Below, piece after piece: positions 1 to 9,540 of a stretch of DNA of 64,000 bases. Position numbers and translations under genes: made by a program. The stretch is from NCBI GenBank assembly GCA_009760855.2, contig WPIO01000057.1:62001-126000 (forward strand), given 5' to 3'. Positions within the stretch are counted from its first letter, which is position 1. Each line of letters begins with the position of its first letter. The notes under the pieces are model-generated. The model was not told the DNA's origin and searched no databases. It was given only the letters and a program-made list of their open reading frames with translations. This stretch comes from Cristatella mucedo (lineage: Eukaryota; Bryozoa; Phylactolaemata; Cristatellidae).

Positions 1-35
1 TAAGAGAAGTTTTGTTAGAGAGGAGCTACAAGTTG

Positions 36-434
36 TTAGCGAACATTAATTTCAATTTGTGAGTTTCCTAGTACAAGTCCTTTAAACTCTTCTTTTGTAA
101 TCTCATCATCGGATAAGGCGTTAGTAATCTTTGAGATAATTTGATAATTAGAACTTAAAGCATTCCTTTTACGTTTGTCTATTTCTGTAAGCACACCATC
201 AACTGATACAAACATTACTGATAGGGCTGAAAAGAAAGTTACAGCGTGGCTAATAGATGGTATTACTTGAATATAAGTACTTGAAACGGTTACTCCTAAT
301 GCTATTACTATATTTATAAATCTAATCACATATCTAGCTCTTGTTAGTTTTATTAGACATCCCCTAATTTTGTCATAAAACTGAACAGTCTCCTCATATT
401 TTTTAACAGCGAAATATTTTCTCAAATCTGGCAT
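36..434 (-). CDS. Two-helix membrane protein of the element, unknown function
   Basis: 132 residues from the start at 434. A longer frame opens at 491, but I chose 434 because TATATAG (440-446) lies 5 nt upstream of that ATG and because the homologue in element B (29801-30199) has the same length of 399 bases. The protein has a basic N-terminal region, two hydrophobic segments at about residues 37-56 and 63-82 separated by a short loop, a KRKR cluster, and an acidic C-terminal helix. The layout (basic, two helices, basic, helical tail) resembles SLATT-type 2TM proteins, but that is only a resemblance. Conservation in both copies suggests a real role, perhaps in a membrane. It converges on the integrase in both elements. 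Confidence 0.75.
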   Translation of the reverse strand: MPDLRKYFAVKKYEETVQFYDKIRGCLIKLTRARYVIRFINIVIALGVTVSSTYIQVIPSISHAVTFFSALSVMFVSVDGVLTEIDKRKRNALSSNYQIISKITNALSDDEITKEEFKGLVLGNSQIEINVR

Positions 435-439
435 TTTTT

Positions 440-446
440 CTATATA
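440..446 (-). promoter_or_regulatory. TATATAG start-proximal motif of the membrane-protein gene
   Basis: Reads TATATAG on the minus strand, 5 nt before the ATG at 434. It is one of a set found before every gene of element A. Confidence 0.7.
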
Positions 447-462
447 TTTGTAAATATTTTTT

Positions 463-852
463 TTAGATCCACCAATCCATAGTCTCTTCAATCAACTCTT
501 CCGGAGGTTCAAAGTCTTTTCCTTGATCTATTTCTTTTATTATTTGTTTTGTTAGTTCTATTTTTTTAGAGTAAGCTTCTGATTTAATTTTATTTATTTT
601 TTCTATTTTTAAGTCATTGAGAAACTCTTCAAAGATTGGTCCATCTCTAATCTTTGTAAATATGTTAGCGATTTCTGGTTCAGAGTGATTGATTCTTAAA
701 GCCTTATACTCAATAACTAGTTTAACAGCGTTTAGTAATGTTGATCTAATGTCTTCAATTCTACCCATAGGATAGGAACAAATCTTAAAATTTGAATGTT
801 GTTGACCTTGAACTTCATTAAGGCAATCCCTACTCCTTGTTTCAATCCCCAT
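463..852 (-). CDS. Unknown 129-residue protein of element A
   Basis: An intact frame that starts 2 nt after a TATATAG word (855-861) and stops 28 nt before the membrane-protein ATG. It is hydrophilic and Lys/Glu/Ile-rich, probably largely helical, with no cysteine pattern, signal peptide or membrane segment. No homologue is seen in element B, where the corresponding stretch appears lost at the rearrangement breakpoint near 25920. I do not recognise the family. The start signal and intact frame argue that it is a real gene of the element. Confidence 0.65.
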   Translation of the reverse strand: MGIETRSRDCLNEVQGQQHSNFKICSYPMGRIEDIRSTLLNAVKLVIEYKALRINHSEPEIANIFTKIRDGPIFEEFLNDLKIEKINKIKSEAYSKKIELTKQIIKEIDQGKDFEPPEELIEETMDWWI

Positions 853-854
853 TT

Positions 855-861
855 CTATATA
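855..861 (-). promoter_or_regulatory. TATATAG start-proximal motif
   Basis: TATATAG on the minus strand, 2 nt before the ATG at 852. Confidence 0.65.
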
Positions 862-888
862 ATGTTTATTTTGTTTTAATTAAATTAA

Positions 889-1362
889 TTATGCTGATTG
901 TGCTTCTAGAGCTGCAGCAGTTGCCTGTTGTCTTGGGCTAACACCATCAGATAGATCAGGAAGAACCGCATAACATTCGTCTTTAACGATTCCAGAGATG
1001 TCTGGTTTAACTCCTGACACACCTGAGATAACTGTTGAGAGTGTTGGAAGTTGAGATGCAATCCATGTTGTATAGCTAGAGATCTCAGAAGGATCGTCAA
1101 GAAGTGCGTCTACTTTAGACCTAACAGTAGATTCAAGATTTGCTGTTACATCAGTTAAGCCGGCAGTTATAATCTTTTGAGCTTCGATATCACATTCATC
1201 GAGATAGAACATCTTAACCGAATTGTCAGTCAAAACTGAAATATCTGAATCAAGTGTTTGGGAATCGTATGCAGTCATTCTTGACCTAACAAGATAATCA
1301 ACGTAAGACTCAAGGAGAGTAGCACTAGTAGCAAGATTTGGATCGGTAACGTCGTTCTGCAT
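889..1362 (-). CDS. Conserved unknown protein (LATSATLL family) of the element
   Basis: 157 residues, intact, starting 3 nt after TATATAG (1366-1372). The N-terminal ~75 residues align clearly with the truncated gene at 25705-25896 in element B; shared blocks include PxLATSATLLxxYVDYLV and FYLDECDIEA. The rest is Ser/Asp/Val-rich, helical-looking, and ends in an Ala/Gln-rich tail. It has no membrane segment or catalytic signature I know. It sits between the small-gene family and the unknown 129-residue gene. In element B the same gene runs straight into capsid-like sequence, which dates a rearrangement. It could be a virion component, but that is a guess from its neighbours. Confidence 0.7.
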   Translation of the reverse strand: MQNDVTDPNLATSATLLESYVDYLVRSRMTAYDSQTLDSDISVLTDNSVKMFYLDECDIEAQKIITAGLTDVTANLESTVRSKVDALLDDPSEISSYTTWIASQLPTLSTVISGVSGVKPDISGIVKDECYAVLPDLSDGVSPRQQATAAALEAQSA

Positions 1363-1365
1363 TTC

Positions 1366-1372
1366 CTATATA
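1366..1372 (-). promoter_or_regulatory. TATATAG start-proximal motif
   Basis: TATATAG on the minus strand, 3 nt before the ATG at 1362. Confidence 0.65.
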
Positions 1373-1405
1373 AAAAAAAAGAAAATTACTTATATGTAAA
1401 AATGA

Positions 1406-1663
1406 TTAGTTTTTTGTTTTTACATCATCAAATATTTTATGAAATTTATCAAATGCTGAAGTATATTTTCTTTCTTTCTTTTTCAATTTATCATATGCAT
1501 CGCAAACATCTAAAAGAAGCCAAATTTTTGACGCAGGTACTTTAAGCGTATACTTATAAAAATCTGTAGGGATGTATGGTGTGTCATCCTCAAAACCACA
1601 AAACGTTTTAGCAATCTTTATAGCATACTCACAACAAAGAATTCTTGAAACTTCCTGATCCAT
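1406..1663 (-). CDS. Small tandem-family protein 1 (RILxCE family)
   Basis: 85 residues, intact, starting 4 nt after TATATAG (1668-1674). It is related to the next two genes upstream: all begin with Met-Asp, and two share a RILxCE block near residue 8; then come an IC/AK helix, a central block ending LL/IDVCDAYDKL, and a Lys-rich tail. It aligns best with the second family member of element B (24995-25240). Small, soluble, probably all-helical. Function unknown. The family looks like tandem duplication followed by divergence. Confidence 0.7.
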   Translation of the reverse strand: MDQEVSRILCCEYAIKIAKTFCGFEDDTPYIPTDFYKYTLKVPASKIWLLLDVCDAYDKLKKKERKYTSAFDKFHKIFDDVKTKN

Positions 1664-1667
1664 CTTC

Positions 1668-1674
1668 CTATATA
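1668..1674 (-). promoter_or_regulatory. TATATAG start-proximal motif
   Basis: TATATAG on the minus strand, 4 nt before the ATG at 1663. Confidence 0.65.
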
Positions 1675-1678
1675 AGGT

Positions 1679-1956
1679 TTAAGATTTTTTAATAGAATCT
1701 AATTTTCTATTCTCATATATTCTTGAAGCCTCAGCTTCTAATTTAACTAAAGATTTTTCAATACTTTCATATTGATTAGCAATATCAAAAAGCGTGTCAA
1801 TAAATAATGGGTCTAATTTTTTAAAAGTTGATAGGATTTGCATTTAAATTCATATTTAGGTCTACAACCTCCTAGTAGACTCGAACAAATTAAAAACATA
1901 CTATTACGTGTGTAATAATTTCCAAGAACCTTTTCAAACTTTTCCTCAAAATCCAT
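1679..1956 (-). pseudogene. Small tandem-family protein 2, frameshifted
   Basis: Starts at 1956, 3 nt after a variant word TATATAG>TACATAG (1960-1966). The opening frame runs about 47 codons and then shifts near 1840. The second frame (ATG at 1841-1843, stop at 1679-1681) carries the family's C-terminal pattern of a DTLFDIANQYE-like block and a Lys/Glu-rich helix. Its position between members 1 and 3, its size and its start signal make it the middle gene of the triplet. The break may be real decay or a sequence error. Confidence 0.55.
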
Positions 1957-1959
1957 TTC

Positions 1960-1966
1960 CTATGTA
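1960..1966 (-). promoter_or_regulatory. Variant TACATAG start-proximal motif
   Basis: TACATAG on the minus strand, 3 nt before the ATG at 1956; one base differs from the common word. Confidence 0.5.
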
Positions 1967-2265
1967 AGATTTAAGAATTGTTTAATAGAATTAATTAATT
2001 TGTACACCTTGTTTTTTCTTGGGTTCTGTGATTTCTTTGCGGCTTCTTCAAGCATTTCATTTATCTTACCTCTACATTCCATTAGTTTATCAGAAGCTTC
2101 ACAGATTTCTATAAGAACACTAACAAACGAACTGTCTAAATCTGGAATAATTTTATCAAGAGAGTGTCTAACTATACGTTGATCGTTTCCTTTCAGTTTT
2201 TGAAGACAGATCTTTACAGCCATATCTCTGGATTGTTCACAGCTTAGAATTCTCGAGACGTCCAT
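1960..2265 (-). CDS. Small tandem-family protein 3 (RILSCEQS)
   Basis: 101 residues, intact, starting 2 nt after TATATAG (2268-2274). It contains VSRILSCEQS, then KICLQKLKG, then an IxxLIEICxASDKLMEC block and a basic tail. It aligns closely with the broken gene at 24696-24945 of element B, including HSLDKxIPDLDS and DKLMECRxKxNEMLEEA. It lies 24 bases past the polymerase/acidic frame stop. Function unknown. Conservation of two family members in two diverged elements suggests selection while the elements were active. Confidence 0.75.
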   Translation of the reverse strand: MDVSRILSCEQSRDMAVKICLQKLKGNDQRIVRHSLDKIIPDLDSSFVSVLIEICEASDKLMECRGKINEMLEEAAKKSQNPRKNKVYKLINSIKQFLNLT

Positions 2266-2267
2266 TT

Positions 2268-2274
2268 CTATATA
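2268..2274 (-). promoter_or_regulatory. TATATAG start-proximal motif
   Basis: TATATAG on the minus strand, 2 nt before the ATG at 2265. Confidence 0.65.
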
Positions 2275-2288
2275 AGTATAATTATTTT

Positions 2289-2543
2289 TTATAATTCATT
2301 TTCTTCATTTACATAATCACTTCTAAATGGTGGTATATCATCAGCTTCAGAGTTAAAAGTAAAGTCATCTTCAGCTGACTCAAACCCGGATTCAGATTCA
2401 GATTCGGATTCTGATTCGGATTCTGATTCGGGTATATAATCAGGATCTTCGGATTCTGTATCTGATATTGACTCCGTATCTGAAATACTTATATCCATAG
2501 AGCTTTCTTCAACTTTCAAAAACTCTGGATTTTCGTTTTCCGT
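2289..2543 (-). pseudogene. Acidic Ser/Glu/Asp-rich protein, now read through from the polymerase
   Basis: This is the C-terminal ~85 residues of the frame that begins in the polymerase. It is very acidic, with a run of alternating Ser-Glu, and matches the free-standing acidic gene of element B (24412-24657); both contain EDPxYxPESESES. On the minus strand TATTATAG (2546-2553) stands 2 nt before ACG at 2543, where an ATG would be expected. I infer a separate gene whose start codon mutated and which is now in frame with the polymerase. The alternative is that it is a genuine polymerase tail. Such acidic proteins are often DNA mimics or chaperones, which cannot be tested here. Confidence 0.5.
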
Positions 2544-5383
2544 TTCTATAATAATGAAATTATTTTTTTTAAATACATTATCACATTGACCTGGATTAGT
2601 ACCTTCACTCAAAGCTTTATCAATCTTATAATGTCCATAAGCATAACTACAACGACCACAAACTAGCCAGTAACGTTTTGATTCAAATGGTGATAGTGCA
2701 ACTTTTTCCATCTCATTAGTGAACAGTTCGTGTTTATCTTGAGATATTTTATGAAACTTTCTAATTTGACTTTCACCAAACTTCTCATTTTGTTTACCTT
2801 TAAAAATTTCTATACTTTCAGTTAAATAACTAACAAATGTGTCATGCCCCATAGGTTTAGTTAAAACTGTTTTTGTTACTCCTTTTGCAGCAGCTTTTCT
2901 TTCAGCATCAACAATACTTACAGAGTATAGCTTTGGTCTTAAAGCACAAACTTCTGAAATTACTTTTCCTTCTGCTTCATCCTTAAATTTACCGATTGTA
3001 TCATCATCAAAATAATCAGGCATTGCTTTCATATCATCGTAAAGATTAGGTGTTTCAACGTTCATAATTAAAGAATCAGTGTCAGTATAGATTAAACTAA
3101 CCTTGTCTCCATATTTCTGTTTTATAACATCGTAATAAAACTTTTGCACATGTAACTTTGATAAATCTAAAATTGCACTACCGATGAATATTGGTTTATT
3201 TATTTTTGTTTTCGATTGATTCATTTGAAAGATTGTCAAATATTCTCCAAAGTCTCTAAGGTTAACCATATTTGGATCTCTTATTCGTTTATTGAATTTC
3301 TCTTTTTCCTGCTTTAACAATAGTACTAACTAAATAAGTGCTAACTCTTTTTTCAACATCTTCACAGGTTTTACCATAGAATGAATTCATTATAAGTTTC
3401 CAAAGGTTTCTTAAAAACTTTTTATTTGAATTTAATGCTTTCATTTCAGCACACATTTCAATATAAGGTCTAAGCCATCTAGATTGATTTAACTTGAAAA
3501 CTTTTTTTACATCACAAACCATTCCGTGTGTTAAACTGAATTTTAAATATCTATAATGTAGAAGATAGTCCTTTTTCGGTTTAAAGTCACATATTAACTT
3601 TGGAATATTACTTGCTCCTGTTTTGAACTTATTTTGAAAACTTGAATATTCACTACAATGAACAACTCTATTAGAAGCACATAATGGATATTCATTGTGT
3701 AAATCATGGTAATACTCTTTAGTTTTTGGATCGTACTCGATATCAACAACAAAGAAGTAAACAGTATCTGATTCATCCTCTAACTTAAGAATTCTATCAA
3801 TATCCCATCCTTCATTTGAAATTTCTACAATGTTCCCTTGTGGAAGAAGTTTCATCATTGCATAAGGATAAAGACTTGTTACGTCTTGGTAAGGTATCCA
3901 TGTTATTGGTTTATCCTTATCATAATCAGGGGCTAGTGGATTATTTGCCTTAACAAGTCTACTGCTAACCTGACATATTCCTCCACGAATAGATTGTTTT
4001 TAAATGTCATAATTCTCTCTATCAGACAATAACTCAATCTTTACTCCTGAAAACCAGAATACTGCATTCCATGAGAAGTTTGGTGTTGTTGCAAAGTTTG
4101 CTGGATCTAATTTTAGTTTTGATACCAATCCTTTTCTAAAACTTTCGAAACAATCAGCAAGCAATAAAACGTCTGTTTGAAGGTATAAATTATGATATTC
4201 TAACATATTTTTACAATCAAACTCTTTACAAACATCATTTGCTTTTTTATAACTTTCATCGGATATACCAGTCATGTAAACACTCGAATAAAAATCATCT
4301 TTACTTGGAAGAGATGAAGTAAAAAACTTCTCAAAAGAATCCATGAACTCGTAAGGATATTCTCCTTTAGTTACTAGCATATTAAGGTTTTTATTTGGAT
4401 AAAGTTCACGTAAAACCTTGTTAGAAATCGGAAAACAATCAATAGTTTTACCCATTGTTGATGCTATAAAATTTAATGAACCAGGCATGAATTGAGCACT
4501 ATCCTTAAAAACAATATCTTTAACTCTTAACATCATATACTTCTCAAGATTATTAGCTATTGGTTGTGCTTCAGCACTAAAATTTTCAAGAGCTTTAACA
4601 ATTATATGTGAGTCATATCCTCTAAAATTGTGAAATATAACCGGAAGTTGCCATCTTCTAAAGTTAACTCCAGCTTCTAAGTTGCAAATATGATGCGCTG
4701 GGCCTCTATATTTATTTTTTAGATGACAGTGATCGCGGACTTTTCTCAAATCACTTACTTTAGAATTGAATGGTTCTTTACACATCCAACAGAATAAAGC
4801 ATTTTCATATTCATCATATTCACTTTCAGTTAAACTATCCATTTTACTTTCTCCACTATGTTCAATCAATGTGCTTTTCAAGAAATCCGATAATTCCAAT
4901 AATCTTCGAAGAAACTTAACAACACAATCAGATCCAACATTAATAAGCCTATCAAAAACTTCCCGCTTCCAATCAACTATGATAAAAGCAGCTGAACATG
5001 GTGTGTGTATTGAAGAATTTTCTTGTTTTTCAATTATACACTCAAAATCAGCATAACAAACATATGGGCATGTATTAAGATGTTTGAAAGAATCAAACTT
5101 AATAAACTTACTATCACCATGTGGCATTAAATAAACAGTGTTTCCAGAGTTCATACTTTCACATATTTCTAAATGGTTAGCTACTTGTTTTTTATCAAAG
5201 AATCTATTAAGGCATCTATGACAATAATACTGTCTTCCTCCAGAGTTTGTTGGTCTACATAATGAATTAAAATTACTAATCAACATATAATGTTCTTTTT
5301 TACCTTTAACAACTAGTAAAAGATTTACATGTCTACCTTCTTTTTCATCTGATTTTTTTACAACTCTTAATGGTGAAACCCTT

Positions 5384-5572
5384 GATTGCATGCTGACCCT
5401 TTGCATGTCACCCCTAACCATGTTATTCATTTCGTTTGTTTTTCAAGCATGATTTTACTTACCATTCAATTGCATTTCACTTTATAGCAAATGTAAAGCG
5501 CCTAGAGAGAGATTAAGTTCTCTGAGGGTGCTTTATCAAATGAATTATTATTATTATTATTATTATTCTTTA
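5384..5572 (+). mobile_element. LINE family A, 3' end only, inserted in the polymerase gene
   Basis: Contains the family's 3' untranslated region (ACCATGTTATTCAT box, then the GCGCCT...AGGGTGCTTT hairpin) and ends in (ATT)n. The polymerase protein continues on both sides, so this is an insertion. It creates a spurious minus-strand start at 5430. Confidence 0.85.
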
Positions 5573-6370
5573 TACCCACACGAGTAAACATTTATACTAA
5601 CATTCATTGCTTTCTCTAATTTATTAACGTCTTTAACCATTAAAGGCCATTAAATCTCATTAAGAAGATTAGAGTGATTATTAGCTAATATTGTTTTTAA
5701 GTCGTTTATTTTCCACTTATTTCTTTCAATTGGGCTTAGAGATCTTAAAACACACCACAAAGCGCAAAACTCATCATTAAGATTTTTTAAATTAATTATA
5801 CACTTTTTCTTAACAAGATATTCAGGTGTTTCAATTTATGTACCACCGCTTAGGGGTATGTATTTAGAAATAACAACAGAGAATGAATAATAACCAATAA
5901 ATAACCATCCAGAACCAACATTTCTGTCTACTAACATCTCAGAATTAGTTCCTAAAGAAAGCATTACTTTTTCATATATTGAGTTAGATGATTCACTATC
6001 CATCGTTAACATTGATTTTGATTGTGCTTCATTTTTTTCTATGTCTCCATTATTAAACATTCTCATATCGAATGATATTTTAAAATGAACTCTAACAAAC
6101 CTCCATGAACTTCTAACTCTGTTAAGTAATTCATTTTTTGATATCTAAGAGACTCTTTAAGTGACTCAAATTCTGCATATGTTCTTTTTGTTTTATAAGA
6201 AAAAGTTAAAGTATTTCCATTAGCAGAAACAACAGGTTCTATGAAACCAACTTTGTTTAGTCTTTTTTTTTTCCAACGTATCTTCTACTAGATGGTTTGA
6301 AATCAATGTTCATTAACCTTCTAGATTCAAAAGAGAAAGAATTTCTTTGACCTACTCGAGAAGACATTTG

Positions 6371-6377
6371 CTATATA
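6371..6377 (-). promoter_or_regulatory. TATATAG start-proximal motif of the polymerase gene
   Basis: TATATAG on the minus strand, 3 nt before the ATG at 6367. It supports this distant start even though the reading frame is broken further down. Confidence 0.65.
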
Positions 6378-6439
6378 AGGTAAAAATATTTATGCTAATT
6401 AATGTTGATTTGAATTTAGTGATGATAGAATTTTTCCTT

Positions 6440-7068
6440 TTGCGATATCGGGAAATTTTTTGACAACCGATGTTGAAACCGAGGTTGGAGAAAAATTTGA
6501 CGATGTCGTAAAAGGGAAAATTCCTATCATCAGCCCACCCCAGTACCGAATAAAACCCGGCTATTCCTCAATTCGTGGAAACAGTCCGTCAAGGGCCGGT
6601 AAGCTTATCCTGAGCCTGCTCAACCGCCGAGTTATGTGCAGCACCTGTATACAGGCCTGGCCACAGGTTATGGCACTTTAGGGCTCCATGTAGTACCGGA
6701 AAAAGCTTGTTTCATTGGTCCCAGCCCTAACACTTACAGATGCAGCTATTAGTTTTCAATGTGTAATCACTTGTAGATTTCACGATATTTGAAATTCCTC
6801 TATTAGCGCATTTGACCGAGTGTATTCGTGGGTAGGTACTTTGCTGTACAAGCAGGATCCAACAAACTGTTGAGTTCAACATGCGACATACGACTAAACC
6901 TGTAAACATTATTTAGTCGAAGCAGCCCCTCCATCAGACCAGGAATTCTCGTTAAAATGAAACAAATTCATTAAGCTCACTATGCGTAGGTATATGTTCG
7001 GCTTATAGTACTGTAGCTCACATCAATGAGGTCTGCATGACTTAAAATATTTGTAATAGAACTTCTAC
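6440..7068. other. No gene recognised
   Basis: Composition changes at about 6440 from AT-rich element DNA to mixed DNA. Short frames only; nothing supportable seen. Confidence 0.5.
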
Positions 7069-7580
7069 CTTAGCTCTGCAGGAGCCGACGTGCGGCCCGT
7101 GGAAGCAGTCCAATTACCAAGGCATCTGCCTCGGACCGTTGGAGTGGCCCTATTTTTAGCCTGGGAGACTGTAATGTACGGGTCGCCCGATCTCTTATTT
7201 TTATATGTGCACAGGATACGATACTTTTAACGTCCAAAGGCGAAGCACACGGAGATATAGAGGAATTTTGCACAGACTAAGCACCATGAACTCAAACAAG
7301 ACAGGCCACGCGATCAGCAGCTTGAAGTAGGTACTGCATTCTGGCATAAAATAGAGAAATATATCTCAGGCTCGACTTGTCAAGGCTCTCTAATGACACG
7401 CCCTTTCTTATCGTCGTTATGCCGAAAGCAGCGAACTCAAGCCGGATCGTGTCATTGAGAATGGCACGAGCTGGCAAGGGCTAACACTAATAGGCCTGTT
7501 TAGGTTGCCCGGATACTCAGTTTACAGTTTCCAGGAAGAGCTGCCGGCATGTACTTTGTCATCACATGTGCCTTTCTGGC
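7069..7580. repeat. Dispersed repeat C, copy 1 (~500 bp)
   Basis: Similar along its length to 9541-10055, same orientation. Shared blocks include GAAGCAGTC, TACGGGT, GGCTCGACTTGTCAAGGCTC and GATACTC. No protein signature; family not recognised. Confidence 0.65.
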
Positions 7581-8890
7581 AGCCTGATACTGGTCTCACG
7601 TGCAGTGTCAGACGCAGCTATCGTTTGTGACAGCTAGCCCGGGAATAGAAAGACCTGCTTCTTGTACTTTAGCATTATTCTCTCTCGCAAGGCTTCCTTC
7701 CTGTGCCATTGCTCACGACCCATAATCAGGAGAGATGCAGAGATGTTCTTTTTTACGCGACTGAAGTCTGAAAGGTCTCCCATTTGGCTCTGTCAGCAAA
7801 GATATCCTTTATTCGATCTGCACTCTGACATTTACTCTATGTAAGTCATGGATGGAGGCTCACCAAATATTCTCTAAAAAAAATCAAGAACAGGGTGTCA
7901 TCCTATTGTAAGCCAGTGTCAATAATGACCACGTTTTTTCAGAAAACACCAGCGGCGAAGGCATTGGTTGAAAGAATAATCCTTTTCTATTTGAGCCTGC
8001 AGTTATTTATATTCGTATTTCTACACTAGCCATAGCTATATTTTTTCATGACAACATAAATACAACAGATGTCGGGTCTAGGCAGGGATAATGACATCTA
8101 CGATAAGATGTCTTTTGAAAATGCCCCTGGTTATTTAACATTAGCTTTTCGTTTGCTTACTTTCTGGTTCGTGAAGCGACTTCTGAGTAGAAAAGCCTGC
8201 TGTTCTGCCTTGCCTCATCAAGTTTTCTTTAAATCTATCATAAAAAATTGAGTGGCAGAGAGTGCGACATTCAAATTTGTTGTAGATCGAGGGCTTGAAT
8301 TTGAAAGAACCCAACCTAATGCATCTCCACCTGCGACAATAGAAGGCTTCAGAGAGGAATCGCACGTGAGGCTTGTTAAAAGGTTTCTGTGGTATCTTCC
8401 CAGCCCAAGCTACTTTCAGCCAGCATTAAGCGGTTGAAAGACTGCATATGGACCTACAGAGAGAACCTCCACGGCAAGGTTAGAAATCAGTCCAGTCACA
8501 GCAGTCAGTAACATGGCAATAGCAGAGCACAAGAGCTCGGCCTAATACGTCCTATTCTTCTTCGGGGGATACTGCGTTTAAACGTGAAATTTTAAAAATG
8601 CAGGCCACAGCCCTCACCCACTGAGTAACAGCTGTTCTGGCTACCAGTCGTTAGCAAAAATGGAGAAGTCGCTTTGTATTATAAATCACTTTCTATCAGA
8701 AATCAGGAGTGGTCACAGCTCAGCTTACAATGCAATAGAAACAGCTTACTCTCGCTCACGTTTATTTCGATCTCGTTCTGCATTCCTTAAAATCTTCAGA
8801 CGAATAATATCTTTTTGAGGAGCTTAGCCTGACCTAATACATAATCAGGGAGTTTGCAAAATCCTACGACTAGCAGTTGTAGTAGACAAA
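7580..8890. other. No gene recognised
   Basis: Mixed composition, short frames only on both strands, no clear repeat identity. Confidence 0.5.
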
Positions 8891-9440
8891 CCTGCACTGA
8901 CTCTCAGTCAAGCAACGCATTGACTTCGAGGTTTTCTCGCTCACTTTACGTCCCTTCATTCTTTAGCTCTAGCCCACCTATCAGACCTGCTTCGCCATCA
9001 GGCTAAGCATCGCAACACCCGCTTTTCGGAATCCAACTGTTTACCTATTCCTCCTACAAATTTCAAATCCTTAGGAGACCACGGCTTTAGTTCGTATGCT
9101 CCCAAAGCTTGGAACGCACTTCCGAATTTGGTCACGACATCTCTTTGCTTGCCCACATTTACAAAAAAAACTAAAAACGCTTCTATTTATCACAGCATTT
9201 ATAAGGTTAGTGTGATCTTCCTTTATGTGCTTATGCGTGCTGACCTTTGTATGCTGCCACTAACCAAACTTTCATCCTGACCCTATGCACGTCACCTATA
9301 ACCGTGTTATTCTCGTTGTTTATCGAGCACTCTACCCCTAACCATTCGATCTTGCTTCATTTGCAGCAAATTTAAAGTGCCCAGGAAGAGATTGAGTTCT
9401 CTGAGGGCGCTATCTAGGAGATGTATTATTATTATTATTA
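8890..9440 (+). mobile_element. LINE family A, 5'-truncated copy
   Basis: Decayed C-terminal part of the reverse-transcriptase ORF (its KSLGDHGFSSYAPKAWNALP-like block is broken), then the 3' untranslated region, the terminal hairpin and (ATT)n. Confidence 0.85.
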
Positions 9441-9540
9441 CTATTTGCTAAACACAGTATGTGTGTATTTACCTTCGACCTAGCATACATTAACTCACAA
9501 GCACGGGGCCAGTGTGCTCAACAATTTTCTAATGGCATTT

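Larger units (their letters stand above)
2289..6367 (-). pseudogene. PolB: Protein-primed family-B DNA polymerase (Polinton/adintovirus type), broken
   Basis: Would copy the element's DNA from a protein primer. The start at 6367 is 3 nt after TATATAG (6371-6377). Frames shift at the T-run near 6265, near 6100, 4000 and 3310; there is a stop at 5836, and a LINE 3' end sits at 5384-5572. Recognisable parts in order: an N-terminal domain typical of Polinton polymerases; a C2HC-like finger (CHRC...HLEIC, ~5225-5160); exonuclease motif YADFE (~5057-5043); an HNH/endonuclease-VII-like Cys/His module (~4800-4670); FHNFRGYDSH (~4640); LQTDVLLLAD (~4185-4155); polymerase motif A DVTSLYPYAM (~3886-3857); motif B NSFYGKT (~3390-3365); motif C YTDTDSL (~3090-3070). 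Catalytic aspartates are present. The upstream LINE makes a false ATG at 5430. Confidence 0.93.
1..6440 (-). mobile_element. Polinton/Maverick-type (adintovirus-like) element A, partial
   Basis: An AT-rich block with densely packed minus-strand genes, unlike the GC-richer, gene-poor DNA that follows. Gene order from its right end inward is protein-primed DNA polymerase, a three-member small-gene family, an unknown 157-residue protein, an unknown 129-residue protein and a two-helix membrane protein. Every start has a TATATAG-type word just upstream. The first ~35 bases match element B just past its integrase stop (29766-29800), so a plus-strand integrase probably ends at position 1 and the rest of the element lies left of the window. 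No terminal inverted repeat was found at the right edge near 6440. It is better preserved than element B. Confidence 0.9.

Noticed and set aside
36-491. Membrane-protein start at 491
   Set aside because: The start-proximal motif and the equal length of the element B homologue favour 434.
4000-5430. Polymerase start at the ATG at 5430
   Set aside because: The first residues are read from a LINE 3' end; polymerase N-terminal sequence continues beyond the LINE up to 6367.
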